Notes under the pieces: generated by a model
Database searches by the model: none
The model's input: the letters and a program-made list of their open reading frames with translations, nothing else
Told to the model about the DNA's origin: nothing
From: Pseudoalteromonas undina
GTDB taxonomy: Bacteria > Pseudomonadota > Gammaproteobacteria > Enterobacterales > Alteromonadaceae
NCBI RefSeq assembly: GCF_000238275.3
Contig: NZ_AHCF03000003.1
Coordinates: 558,001-622,000 of the forward strand
Reading direction: 5' to 3'
DNA: 64,000 nt
Position numbers and translations under genes: made by a program
Shown here: positions 55,820-64,000 of the stretch, piece by piece
How positions within the stretch are numbered: the stretch's first letter is position 1
Layout of the letters: each line of letters begins with the position of its first letter

Positions 55820-56227
55820 TTAATACTTGCCTACTACTTTGACTTTATCACTTGCTTTAGCGCTATCAATATAGCCAATCGCATCTGTATTAGCAGCTAC
55901 AAAATCAATCACGGCTTGGTCATTATCCAGTTTACCTGGAGGTGTGCCTTTACCAGTAAAAACCAGCTTTGACCAATAAGCATTTAACTGGCTGCCTGAC
56001 TTACCAACAAGCTTGTCGTTAAATTCATCAGCTACCGCAGTACCATTTTGGTTAACAGGGTTTACTTTGGTGCCATCAGCAAACGATTTGCTCTTGCCAA
56101 GGTATATTTTTTTAATATCGTCTTGGCTTACTGCATTGGCATTCGCTGGGTTAACGATTACTGCAACTTCAGCAAATGCTGCAGTACTACATAGTGTTAG
56201 CATACTGGCTAAAATTAATTTCTTCAT
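55820..56227 (-). CDS. short phosphate-binding-like (PstS-type) periplasmic protein
   Basis: 135 residues from ATG 56227 (MKKLILASMLTLCSTAAFAE; GGAG 6 bases before): signal peptide then a PBP-like domain (VAVIVNPANANAVSQDDIKK, YLGKSKSFADGTKVNPVN). Half the usual PstS length, so a single lobe; it cannot form the normal two-lobe clamp alone. No pstCAB genes are nearby. It sits 12 bases after the porin gene on the same strand, so the two are one unit. Role in phosphate or other anion binding is inferred only. Confidence 0.85.
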   Translation of the reverse strand: MKKLILASMLTLCSTAAFAEVAVIVNPANANAVSQDDIKKIYLGKSKSFADGTKVNPVNQNGTAVADEFNDKLVGKSGSQLNAYWSKLVFTGKGTPPGKLDNDQAVIDFVAANTDAIGYIDSAKASDKVKVVGKY

Positions 56228-56239
56228 CATTCGCTCCAA

Positions 56240-57385
56240 TTAAAATACTAAATCAACGCCAACGGCAACTACGTCAGTTTCAGTATTTGAGATATCATCT
56301 TTTAGGCGGCTAAAGTCTACTTTAAAGGCAGCCATTGGGTGGAAGTCATAACGAGCACCAATCGTGTATACATTACTCTTAGCTTTAGAGCCTTCCAAAA
56401 CTTGGTTAAGCCCAGCATTTAACGGCGGTACATTTGGTAGTGCATTATAACGATTACTATCATGCTCATCATCGTTGTTTTCATAGGTTAAATGAACAAG
56501 CCAGTCGTCCATACGGTAGCCTAAAGATGTGTAATATTGAGTTTGCTTAGCGAGCGCACTGTTATCTACTTCAAACTGTGTGTATTCAGCGTCGAACAAG
56601 ATATTGTTGTAATCAATTGAAAAGCCAAGTGCTAAAAATGCACCATCGTCTTCGTCAATAGCAATACTGTTTGCTTGATCAACAAAACCTGAGTTACGAA
56701 GGGCTTGTTCTAAGCCATTAAGCGCCATACCTTCGGCCGTATCATTTTCAATCTCAATACTTGTTTCAGCAACAAAGTAAGCAGCGCGAGCACTGAACCA
56801 ATCGTAACTCAATGTCCAGTTTAACCCTGCAATGTCGTTAAGCTCGGTATCACCGTTAACAGATACTACGGCAATGTTATCATCGAAGCTGCCGTAAATA
56901 ACCTGAAGAGTAGAGTCCCAATCACCAAGTTGAGTTGTATGTAATAAGCTTAGGCCTTCATAGGTTGAAAACGGTAAGTTATATACAGACTGAGGTGGGC
57001 GCACCCAGCGGTAGGTATAGCCAACATCTAAAAAGTCAGAGTAGCGATAAAAAGGTGCACGCATTTTACCAGCACTGATTTGTAATTCGTCAGATATCTC
57101 ATAAGTTAAGTATGCCCATTCAAAGTCGGCGTCAAAATCATTTTCGCCGCGAGCCACTATCTGCGCTGTAGCGGATAGCTTCTCTTGCAGGTCAGCGGTT
57201 AGCTGAAGAGCAAACACGCTTTCATTTTTAAATGAAATATCATCATCATATCCATATAACGTTTGATCACTATCGAGCGACTTACCACCGACAATAGAAG
57301 CAAACCCATTAATACGAACTTCAGCACTCGCGTTACTTGTGGCAAGTGCGCAACAAATTGCTACTGCTACAGATAGTTTTTTCAT
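56240..57385 (-). CDS. outer-membrane porin
   Basis: 381 residues: signal peptide (~1-21, cleavage near NASAE), then a beta-barrel with the porin opening VRINGFASIVGGK and many alternating strands, ending in VAVGVDLVF with the terminal Phe signature. General shape of the OprO/OprP or Alteromonadales porin family; selectivity cannot be read. The adjacent phosphate-binding-like gene hints at anions. Confidence 0.85.
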   Translation of the reverse strand: MKKLSVAVAICCALATSNASAEVRINGFASIVGGKSLDSDQTLYGYDDDISFKNESVFALQLTADLQEKLSATAQIVARGENDFDADFEWAYLTYEISDELQISAGKMRAPFYRYSDFLDVGYTYRWVRPPQSVYNLPFSTYEGLSLLHTTQLGDWDSTLQVIYGSFDDNIAVVSVNGDTELNDIAGLNWTLSYDWFSARAAYFVAETSIEIENDTAEGMALNGLEQALRNSGFVDQANSIAIDEDDGAFLALGFSIDYNNILFDAEYTQFEVDNSALAKQTQYYTSLGYRMDDWLVHLTYENNDDEHDSNRYNALPNVPPLNAGLNQVLEGSKAKSNVYTIGARYDFHPMAAFKVDFSRLKDDISNTETDVVAVGVDLVF

Positions 57386-57625
57386 TGTGTATCCTATTTA
57401 ATTTCATGTGTATCCCGCTGCAGTATAAGATGAGTATTAACTTTTTTCTAATTAAAATTAATAAATTAAGTACTTTTCACTACTTTTTTGCAACAAGAAC
57501 GCATGGCTGTGATTGAAAATTAAGGATTTTTTTATCTAAGGTAATGTAACCAACTGGGTTGTTTGAGTTATTTATGGTGAGGTTATGTTTATTGCAGTAC
57601 GCATTAAGTAGTAATTATTTTTTAG

Positions 57626-58222
57626 TTATGAGCGCGTATTTATATTTTTTAGGTTATCTTGGCACCAACGAATTGCCTGCTGTTTATTTTTGACCGCTAT
57701 TTTTTTATAAATTTTATGTAAGTGTACTCTAACCGTAGCTTCACTTATAAATAAACTATCAGCAATAGCACTGGAATGAAGACCACTAAAGAGTAGGTTA
57801 AGCACTTTAATTTCTTTATCGGTTAGGTTACTTGTTTGCAAAGCATTTTTTTGCTCTGTATCGAGCATTTGGCGCATCCAAATATCACTGATTGTGCGTG
57901 GAAACCACAATTCTCCTTGTGTAATTGCATCTAACCCCCTGTTGAATAGCTCTTCATTGGTGTCTTGATAAAAAAGACCTTTTAAGTTTGGCCATTCTTT
58001 TAGTGAAATAACATCAGTATCTTTAGGAATATTAAAAATAACCAATCCCTGATAATTATTGATTTGTATAAAATGGCTCAGAAGTTCGTAATTTGTAAGC
58101 GTATTGAGTGCTGAATAGCTGACTAACAATATGTCGCTATTTAATGTTGTAAAAAATAACGGATTGTAGGGGGTGTTATTAAAAAGCATGTTTGCTGATT
58201 GCGTGGTCTGTTTTTTTGTCAT
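57626..58222 (-). CDS. LuxR-family regulator of the CsgD/VpsT type
   Basis: 198 residues from ATG 58222 (AGGTGA ribosome-binding site). The N-terminal region resembles an atypical receiver domain as in CsgD (EWPNLKGLFYQDTNEELFNR), then a C-terminal LuxR helix-turn-helix (~135-195: LTDKEIKVLNLLFSGLHSS, SEATVRVHLHKIYKKIAVKN). The VpsT c-di-GMP motif W[FLM][TS]R appears here as WFPR, so c-di-GMP binding is uncertain. CsgD-type regulators control biofilm matrix or curli. It is divergent from a TonB receptor gene, a possible target. Confidence 0.85.
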   Translation of the reverse strand: MTKKQTTQSANMLFNNTPYNPLFFTTLNSDILLVSYSALNTLTNYELLSHFIQINNYQGLVIFNIPKDTDVISLKEWPNLKGLFYQDTNEELFNRGLDAITQGELWFPRTISDIWMRQMLDTEQKNALQTSNLTDKEIKVLNLLFSGLHSSAIADSLFISEATVRVHLHKIYKKIAVKNKQQAIRWCQDNLKNINTRS

Positions 58223-58597
58223 GCTTTTCACCTAAAAATGGTTTTGCTTAATATTTAAATATAAAGGGTCTTTGGATATTGTCATAACTTCAAGTAGCTT
58301 TAATGTGTTTTTTACAATAAACCAGCTGTATGATTAATGAGTAATATCGGTGGTGGTTAGTATTAAAGTCTTAATTTAAATTAGAACTGCGTCATTGTTT
58401 AGATAATTAGTTTAGGTTAAAAAGTTAAAAATTAATTTTTTTTTGCTTAAACTAAAGTTAAATATACATATTGTAACTTTTATGTAATACAATACACTCC
58501 CAGAGGAAAGATGCATCTAAAGCATCTTTTTTTATGCCTACAATTTATGTTTACACAGCATAACGCATAATTAAATTAATACTCTTTGGAGAAAACC
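58223..58597. other. divergent regulatory spacer between the CsgD-like and TonB receptor genes
   Basis: 375 very AT-rich bases carrying both promoters. A TACAAT -10-like box lies near 58489-58494. A terminator-like hairpin follows (58507-58533, listed separately), then a GGAG ribosome-binding site for the receptor. No ORF was recognised. Confidence 0.6.
58507..58533 (+). terminator. leader terminator-like hairpin before the TonB receptor gene
   Basis: AAAGATGC-ATCTAAA-GCATCTTT followed by T tract, ~65 bases upstream of the receptor start and in the same direction. Either a transcription attenuator in the receptor leader or the end of an unseen short transcript. Confidence 0.6.
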
Positions 58598-60820
58598 TTG
58601 AAATTACGCACCCTCTCACAGTTAAGTTTAGCGGTTATTGCAGCCCTAACAACTTCCGCAAATGCACAAGAAGCTAAAACGACAGCCAAACAAGACGCGT
58701 TTGAAAAAATTGAAGTGACAGCTCGTAAACGTACAGAGAGCTTGTTCGAATCTCCAACTGCGATTACATCAATAGGTGCTAACCTTATTGATAAAGCCAA
58801 TATGGGTAACTTAGAAGATATTGGTAAATACGTTCCTAACTTAAACATTACTCGTTATGGTGTTGGTAATGCAGCACATGCATCAGTGTTTATTCGTGGT
58901 ATTGGTTTGCAAGATCACATTATAACAACCGATCCAGGCGTAGGTGTTTACCTAGATGGTGTTTACTTAGGTCGCCAAATGGGGTCTAACTTATCACTTC
59001 CTAATGTAGAGCGAGTTGAAGTTCTACGTGGGCCACAAGGCACACTTTATGGCCGTAACACATTAGGTGGTGCAGTAAACGTAATTACTAAACAACCTGG
59101 TGATGAAGGTATTCTAACAACAACCGCTAAAGTGGGCAGTCGTGGTCGAGTTGCGGGTGATATTTACTTTAATAATGCACTAACTAACGATCTAAGCATG
59201 TCAGCAAGTGCATCATACAAACAACGTAATGGGGTAGGTACAGCAGTAAACTTAGCTAACCCTGAAAAAGAAATTGGTGAAGAGCAAGAGTTTAGTGGTC
59301 GTATCGCACTTAAATACGAAGCAACCAGTGATTTAGCGTTTACCTTCTCGCTAGATGGCGTTGATAATGAGTCAGGTCAATCGCCTTATACTATTGAACT
59401 GACAGATTCATTAGATTCAAATGATGTCTTTAATGGCGATTTCCCATTATTAACTGAAGACTTAATTCCTCAAAACCCTGATGATTTAGGCACAACGGTT
59501 GCAGGTATTGAGTCAACTTCATATTCTGGTTGGGGCACGTCATTTACAGCTGACTGGGCCATTAATAACACGTATACAGCTAAGTTTATTTCAAGCTACC
59601 GTACTTCTGAGTATGAAGGTGGCTTAGATGATGATGCATCACCACTTAACTTATCTGAGTTCCCAGAAGTAGGCGGTGCAGATCAATACTCTTTTGAAGT
59701 TCAGCTAAACGCAACGTTTGATAAAATGGACTTTGTATCGGGTCTATACTTCTTTAATGAAGATGGTTTTACTCGCTCAGAAGATTTTGTATTTAGCCCA
59801 TTTAACACGCCAAATGGTCTATTGAATGATGGTGTTACTCCGTCATTTGGTGGTTTTGGCTTTTTTGAAATCAATCAAGAAACAAACTCATACGCAGCTT
59901 ACATCAACGGTAGTTACGATTTAACTGATGATTTAACAATCGGCGGTGGTCTTCGTTACTCAGAAGATAAAAAAGATGCGAATGCTATTTTCCCAACCTT
60001 CCCTGAACGTAAAGACATTAGTGCAGACTTTAATGCAGTAACATGGGACATTAATGCTTCATACCAGCTTAGCAATAATATGAATGTCTACGGTCAAGTG
60101 CAAAAAGGTTACCAAACAGGTGGCTTTCCACCGCGCCCATTTGGTGGTCCGGATCAGTTTGTATCGTTTGATGAAACCAAAGCAGTTAACTACGAGATTG
60201 GTTTAAAAGGCCAGGTACATGAAAATGTATCTATGATGCTTGCAATGTTTGTTACTGACTACACTGATTTAGCATTGCCATTCTCAGATCCAACCGCGGG
60301 CGGTGGCTTTGTAACTATCGTTGAAAATGCAGGCCAGTCTAAAGCGCAAGGTATTGAGCTTGAAACCACAATTGCACTAACCGACGACTTTACTATTCGC
60401 ACTGCAGTAGGTTACTTAGATTCTGAAATTACAGAAGTGGCTGAGGGTGTACAAGGTATTGGTAAAGGTGACTCACCAGCACTGACACCTCGTTGGACAG
60501 TGATGGTTGCTCCATCTTACTTTGTTGATTTAAGCAATGGTGGCACTGTTGCATTAAATGCAAACTACTCGTACCGTAGCGAAATGCAAGGTCAGTCAGT
60601 TTTCAATAAAAGTGAAACGATTGATTCGCGTGAGCTAGTTGGTTTTAATATTTCTTACACTAATCCATACGGCGATATGGAAGTAACGCTATATGGTGAG
60701 AACGTATTAAACGAAGTTTACGATGTAGGTCGCCTGCAGCAAACTGGCTTTGTTGGCGTAATGCGCAGCAATGATCGTAGTGAGTTTGGTTTAAAATTCA
60801 AAAAAGACTTTGAACTATAA
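58598..60820 (+). CDS. TonB-dependent outer-membrane receptor
   Basis: 740 residues from TTG 58598 (GGAG 6 bases before; a TTG at 58586 overlaps the ribosome-binding site). Signal peptide (cleavage near SANAQ), TonB-box-like FEKIEVTARKRTE, plug domain (VFIRGIGLQDHIITTDPGVG, VEVLRGPQGTLYGRNTLGG), and a barrel ending FGLKFKKDFEL. Substrate unknown; this subtype is common for siderophores and for plant or algal compounds. Divergent from the CsgD-like regulator. Confidence 0.92.
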   Translation: MKLRTLSQLSLAVIAALTTSANAQEAKTTAKQDAFEKIEVTARKRTESLFESPTAITSIGANLIDKANMGNLEDIGKYVPNLNITRYGVGNAAHASVFIRGIGLQDHIITTDPGVGVYLDGVYLGRQMGSNLSLPNVERVEVLRGPQGTLYGRNTLGGAVNVITKQPGDEGILTTTAKVGSRGRVAGDIYFNNALTNDLSMSASASYKQRNGVGTAVNLANPEKEIGEEQEFSGRIALKYEATSDLAFTFSLDGVDNESGQSPYTIELTDSLDSNDVFNGDFPLLTEDLIPQNPDDLGTTVAGIESTSYSGWGTSFTADWAINNTYTAKFISSYRTSEYEGGLDDDASPLNLSEFPEVGGADQYSFEVQLNATFDKMDFVSGLYFFNEDGFTRSEDFVFSPFNTPNGLLNDGVTPSFGGFGFFEINQETNSYAAYINGSYDLTDDLTIGGGLRYSEDKKDANAIFPTFPERKDISADFNAVTWDINASYQLSNNMNVYGQVQKGYQTGGFPPRPFGGPDQFVSFDETKAVNYEIGLKGQVHENVSMMLAMFVTDYTDLALPFSDPTAGGGFVTIVENAGQSKAQGIELETTIALTDDFTIRTAVGYLDSEITEVAEGVQGIGKGDSPALTPRWTVMVAPSYFVDLSNGGTVALNANYSYRSEMQGQSVFNKSETIDSRELVGFNISYTNPYGDMEVTLYGENVLNEVYDVGRLQQTGFVGVMRSNDRSEFGLKFKKDFEL

Positions 60821-60846
60821 TCTATAACTTGCTCTAAAAATAAAAC

Positions 60847-60877
60847 AAAAAAGGTAAGCCATGGCTTACCTTTTTTT
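60847..60877. terminator. bidirectional terminator after the TonB receptor gene
   Basis: AAAAAGGTAAGCC / GGCTTACCTTTTT with an AT loop and T7; also faces the small lipoprotein gene. Confidence 0.88.
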
Positions 60878-60891
60878 ATGGTTAAAAATAA

Positions 60892-61257
60892 TTAACCTTC
60901 TTTATGCTCTTCACGTGCTTGCTCAATTTCTGCCGCAATTTCACGTGCTTTTTGCTTAGTTTTTTCAGTTAGCTCGCCAGCCGCTTCTTTGCTTTTGATC
61001 CATGCATCAACAGCTACTTCTTTGCCGTCATCGTACATGTCTAAGCCCATCGCTTTACTCTCTTCGAGTAGCTCATTTAATGACTCGTCATTTTTAAGCT
61101 CATTGGTTTTTTCTTTAACGTCGTTCCACGTTTCGTTTAGCTTTTCTTGAACTTCAGCGCTCGTTTGTTTGGCGTCTTGTTTCACTTCGTTGGCATCTTC
61201 ACACCCTGTTAGTGTAATTAAAGTGCCTAATAATGCTAAACCTGCTAATTTCTTCAT
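60892..61257 (-). CDS. small coiled-coil lipoprotein
   Basis: 121 residues: lipoprotein signal with lipobox LTGC (Cys19), then an almost entirely helical, charged region (Lys/Glu rich) with heptad-like repeats, similar in style to Lpp-like or apolipoprotein-like helices. No domain recognised. Probably an envelope-anchored helix rod. Monocistronic; ribosome-binding site AAAGGAGATAG. Confidence 0.75.
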   Translation of the reverse strand: MKKLAGLALLGTLITLTGCEDANEVKQDAKQTSAEVQEKLNETWNDVKEKTNELKNDESLNELLEESKAMGLDMYDDGKEVAVDAWIKSKEAAGELTEKTKQKAREIAAEIEQAREEHKEG

Positions 61258-61306
61258 TGACTATCTCCTTTAGTGAAAAATATATTTCAGAGGTAACTAT
61301 ACAACA

Positions 61307-61852
61307 ATGAAAATGAACATAGCTGTAACAACACGATTAAGTTTTAAATTAATGGACGAAAATGATTGGCAGCAATTATATGAGCTCGATCAAGACCCAG
61401 CAGTTATGCAGTATTTAACTCAAGGTAAACCTACCACTCTTGAAGAGATAAAAACGAAAGCCATTCCAAGAATGCTCGCTTATCGCAATGAGCAACAAGG
61501 TTGGGGGCTATGGCAAGTAACTCTGCGTGAAAGTAATACTTTTATTGGCTGGGTGCTTGTTCGGCCGATGGGCTTTTTTTCAGATACGCCTGACTTTAGT
61601 GATATTGAAGTAGGCTGGCGGTTTAAACGAGCGAGTTGGGGTAAGGGTTATGCAATTGAGGCGGCACAAGCGATTTGCTCAACGATTGAAAAACAGTCGC
61701 AAGTAAAGGTAATCAGTGCCACAGCGCTGACCGCCAACGTTGGCTCAATTAACATCATGAAAAAGCTCGGTATGCAGCTACAGCACTATTATATTCATAC
61801 TGATGATGGCTCAAACTTAACTGCTGCGCTTTATTCAAAGCCCTGCAGTTGA
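61307..61852 (+). CDS. GNAT acetyltransferase (RimJ/RimL-like)
   Basis: 181 residues: TRLSFKLMDENDWQQLYELD opening, EVGWRFKRASWGKGYAIEAA with the acetyl-CoA pyrophosphate loop, and ALTANVGSINIMKKLGMQLQ near the end, all typical of the RimJ/RimL branch. Acceptor unknown. Start may be at 61307 or the second ATG six bases later. Monocistronic, ~110 bases upstream of the transpeptidase gene. Confidence 0.9.
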   Translation: MKMNIAVTTRLSFKLMDENDWQQLYELDQDPAVMQYLTQGKPTTLEEIKTKAIPRMLAYRNEQQGWGLWQVTLRESNTFIGWVLVRPMGFFSDTPDFSDIEVGWRFKRASWGKGYAIEAAQAICSTIEKQSQVKVISATALTANVGSINIMKKLGMQLQHYYIHTDDGSNLTAALYSKPCS

Positions 61853-61961
61853 GCTAAAACTTCCTAAGCCTCAAAAATGTAGCATCTAAATATTGACCTG
61901 ATGTTTGTTACTATGCATTAATGTTTGCCATCAATGTATAAAAATAACCTAAGGATATGGG

Positions 61962-63626
61962 ATGGGATCACTTTTTTCACCACGTAAGCTAATTATCAGT
62001 AGTATTGTGGTAATACAGTTATGTGTTTTTAATGTAGTGGCTAAACAGAGTGCCGTTGCCATGCCAGACACTTTTAGTGCACATGCTGCAAAAGCTGTGT
62101 TAGAACAGGGGGGGAACGCGGTTGATGCCGCTATTGCTGCTCAATTTGTGTTATCCGTTACGCTCCCTGAGGCGGGTAATATTGGCGGCGGTGGGTTTAT
62201 GCTTATTCATAAGGATGGGCAAGGTGATTTTATAGATTACCGTGAAACTGCACCGAACGCCGCACATCGTGATATGTATTTAGACGCGCAAGGGCAAGTT
62301 ATTGCTAATAAATCTATTTATGGTATTCACGCCAGTGGCGTACCTGGGAGTGTTGCTGGTATGTGGCTAGCACATAAAAAGCATGGCACACTTCCTTGGA
62401 AAACCTTAGTACAACCTGCGGTTACATTAGCTGAGCAAGGTTTCGTGGTGCCCGAAAAGTTGGCTCAGTTAATTAAGGGCTACATAGAGCACCTAAACAA
62501 TAAAAACATTAAAGTAAATTTTGCCAGTTATTTTGCAAGCGCTACATCAGGTAAGCTTTTTAAACAACCTGAGCTTGCCGCGACACTCAAACGCATTCGC
62601 GATAATGGCCAAGATGGCTTTTATCAAGGTGAAACTGCAACGATCATCGCAAACTTTATGAAGCAACATGGCGGTATTATTACTCAAGACGATTTAAAAA
62701 ATTACCGCGCAAAGTCTCGTACTCCTATAAAAGCTAACTGGAACGGCTATCAAGTGCTTACTTCACCGCCACCAAGCTCCGGCGGTATTGCTATATTACA
62801 ATGGCTTAAAATGTATGAGCTTAAAAAGCCCATAGCTGCACCATCACATAATTCAGTAGGGTATGTGCACTTGCTTGCTGAAATAGGTAAGCGAGTGTTT
62901 GCTGATAGGGCAGAATACTTAGGCGACCCTGATTTTTACCAAGTGCCTAAAGCTAAGTTACTTGCAGAAAACTATCTTAAAAACCGCAGCAATAGTATAG
63001 ATTTAAAGGCCATTTCTACCACTGAAAATATTAAACCGGGTTTAAAAGAAAGCGAACAAACCACTCACTTTTCTATTATTGATAACATGGGGAATGCTGT
63101 TGCTAATACCACCACCATCAATTTAGGGTTCGGTAGTGGCGTAGTCGTAGAAGGCGCAGGCTTCATTTTAAATGATGAAATGGATGACTTTAGCGCTAAA
63201 CCCGGGGTTATGAATGTATTTGGCGCCATTGGCGGAAAAGCGAATGAAATTCAGCCACATAAACGTATGTTAAGCTCTATGACTCCAACCATTTTACTCA
63301 GTAATAACAAGGTGAAAATGGTAACAGGGTCGCCTGGCGGCACCACAATTATTAGTTCAGTGTATCAATCAATACTCAATGCGATTGAATTTAATATGAG
63401 TGCAAATGAAGTAGTAAATAGCCCGCGTTTTCACCATCAGTTATGGCCTAAAAATGTGATTAGAGCGCACTCGGGTTTGGAGTCCTCAGTAAAGCAACAG
63501 CTAATAAAAATGGGTTATACAGTGGATGAGCGTCACTTTGGTGATATGCATGTGATTATCAATAATGATGGCAAATTAGATGCGGCGTCTGAGCAAAGCG
63601 GAAGAGGGCAAGCGATAGTATTTTAA
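61962..63626 (+). CDS. ggt: gamma-glutamyltransferase
   Basis: 554 residues: signal peptide or anchor (~8-27), the large-subunit region with SAVAMPDTFSAHAAKAVLEQ and EAGNIGGGGFMLIH, then the autoprocessing threonine Thr367 in EQTTHFSII (self-cleavage after Gln366 creates the catalytic small subunit). Also PPPSSGGIAILQW and SPGGTTIISSV. It cleaves glutathione and gamma-glutamyl peptides in the periplasm. Monocistronic; ATG preceded by AAGGATATGG. Confidence 0.95.
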   Translation: MGSLFSPRKLIISSIVVIQLCVFNVVAKQSAVAMPDTFSAHAAKAVLEQGGNAVDAAIAAQFVLSVTLPEAGNIGGGGFMLIHKDGQGDFIDYRETAPNAAHRDMYLDAQGQVIANKSIYGIHASGVPGSVAGMWLAHKKHGTLPWKTLVQPAVTLAEQGFVVPEKLAQLIKGYIEHLNNKNIKVNFASYFASATSGKLFKQPELAATLKRIRDNGQDGFYQGETATIIANFMKQHGGIITQDDLKNYRAKSRTPIKANWNGYQVLTSPPPSSGGIAILQWLKMYELKKPIAAPSHNSVGYVHLLAEIGKRVFADRAEYLGDPDFYQVPKAKLLAENYLKNRSNSIDLKAISTTENIKPGLKESEQTTHFSIIDNMGNAVANTTTINLGFGSGVVVEGAGFILNDEMDDFSAKPGVMNVFGAIGGKANEIQPHKRMLSSMTPTILLSNNKVKMVTGSPGGTTIISSVYQSILNAIEFNMSANEVVNSPRFHHQLWPKNVIRAHSGLESSVKQQLIKMGYTVDERHFGDMHVIINNDGKLDAASEQSGRGQAIVF

Positions 63627-63650
63627 CGTTAACAATTGACGTTTGAATGG

Positions 63651-63682
63651 TATGCACCCCAAAACCATCATTGGGGTGCATA
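63651..63682. repeat. 12-bp inverted repeat between ggt and the permease gene
   Basis: TATGCACCCCAA / TTGGGGTGCATA, perfect 12-bp stem with an 8-base loop, between convergent genes. No T tract on either side, so it is a candidate terminator only by position. Confidence 0.6.
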
Positions 63683-63702
63683 CATTAGAACAACTATAGG
63701 GG

Positions 63703-64000
63703 CTAGCCTATAGCCGGTATAAGTCCTGCAATTTGCAGGCATTGTGCGCTAATAATTGAAATACCACACAAAGCGGCTATGGCCAAACCAATATTACCAC
63801 TGCGTACTTTATAGCCTTCTTTTTCAATCCCCTGACGCTGCTTGTAAACCATGCTAACAGGTAAAAATACTGCCAATATAACCAAAGCAATGGCTGCATA
63901 GCCTAATGCCATAATAAATCCTTGCGGGTAAAATAAAGCAAATCCAAGAGGAGGAACAAAAGTAATAAGTGCTGTTTTAATTCTATCAACCCCCGTGTCT
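63703..64000 (-). CDS. aromatic amino-acid permease (HAAAP family), C-terminal part
   Basis: The minus-strand frame is open to the window edge; the last ~98 codons are visible and continue upstream outside. The segment before the in-frame ATG at 63912 reads ITFVPPLGFALFYPQGFI, and then MALGYAAIALVILAVFLPVS, the typical C-terminal end of TyrP/Mtr-type carriers, with about three membrane helices. It imports tyrosine or tryptophan by proton symport. The specific substrate cannot be told from this part. Convergent with ggt. Confidence 0.8.
   Translation of the reverse strand, partial: DTGVDRIKTALITFVPPLGFALFYPQGFIMALGYAAIALVILAVFLPVSMVYKQRQGIEKEGYKVRSGNIGLAIAALCGISIISAQCLQIAGLIPAIG

Noticed and set aside
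1..64000. CRISPR array, prophage, transposase or rRNA operon
   Set aside because: No regularly spaced repeats, no phage structural or integrase genes, no transposase motifs and no rRNA sequence were seen on either strand.

Overview
The window looks like a chromosomal segment of a marine gammaproteobacterium of the Alteromonadales, most likely Pseudoalteromonas. This rests on AT-rich coding sequence, a ParC/ParP-type polar chemotaxis locus, a complete ccmABCDEFGHI operon, many TonB-dependent receptors and chemoreceptors, and the conserved block yhbY / rlmE-ftsH-folP-glmM-tpiA-secG-tRNA-Leu(GAG). No rRNA, CRISPR array, prophage or insertion sequence was seen.

Layout. 1-4446: end of a chemotaxis operon (ParA-like ParC, ParP, CheW, DUF2802 protein) facing a short FlhB C-terminal-like protein and a large FliK-like protein. 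4560-12275: cytochrome c maturation operon ccmABCDEFGHI followed by mlaA. 12332-18439: a degenerate EAL-HDOD protein, a sodium/proline symporter gene split by a frameshift, SOS-type yebG with a LexA box, a ComEA-like protein, dsbB and fadR. 18673-24479: peroxiredoxin, a large TonB receptor, smpB, ratA-rnfH, bamE and a GIY-YIG protein. 24425-32325: an M28 peptidase whose frame lacks a standard start codon, coupled to a TPR lipoprotein; a chemoreceptor; the divergent ilvC/ilvY pair; a GGDEF protein.

32437-44317 holds the most distinctive feature: two copies of a four-gene module (MipA/OmpV-like outer-membrane protein, four-cysteine DUF3019 exported protein, OmpR-type response regulator, sensor kinase). 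They lie on opposite strands, 5.3 kb apart, and are diverged in sequence. Between them are a DUF3820 protein, a CPA2 antiporter, a Spo0M-like protein, an ElaA acetyltransferase and an NSS transporter. Each module looks like a self-contained envelope-sensing circuit whose regulator may control its own outer-membrane and periplasmic genes.

44411-53835: a lipoprotein, a serine hydrolase and a SixA-like phosphatase, then the conserved ftsH-secG-tRNA-Leu block. After the tRNA the order usual in E. coli (tRNA-Met, rimP, nusA) is not continued. 54086-64000: a chemoreceptor, a short phosphate-binding-like protein with a porin, a CsgD/VpsT-like regulator divergent from a TonB receptor, a small lipoprotein, an acetyltransferase, gamma-glutamyltransferase, and the 3' end of an aromatic amino-acid permease that runs off the window.

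All identifications come from reading motifs and gene order; no database search was run. Start codons were chosen from ribosome-binding-site spacing and N-terminal motifs and are stated where they differ from the longest frame.
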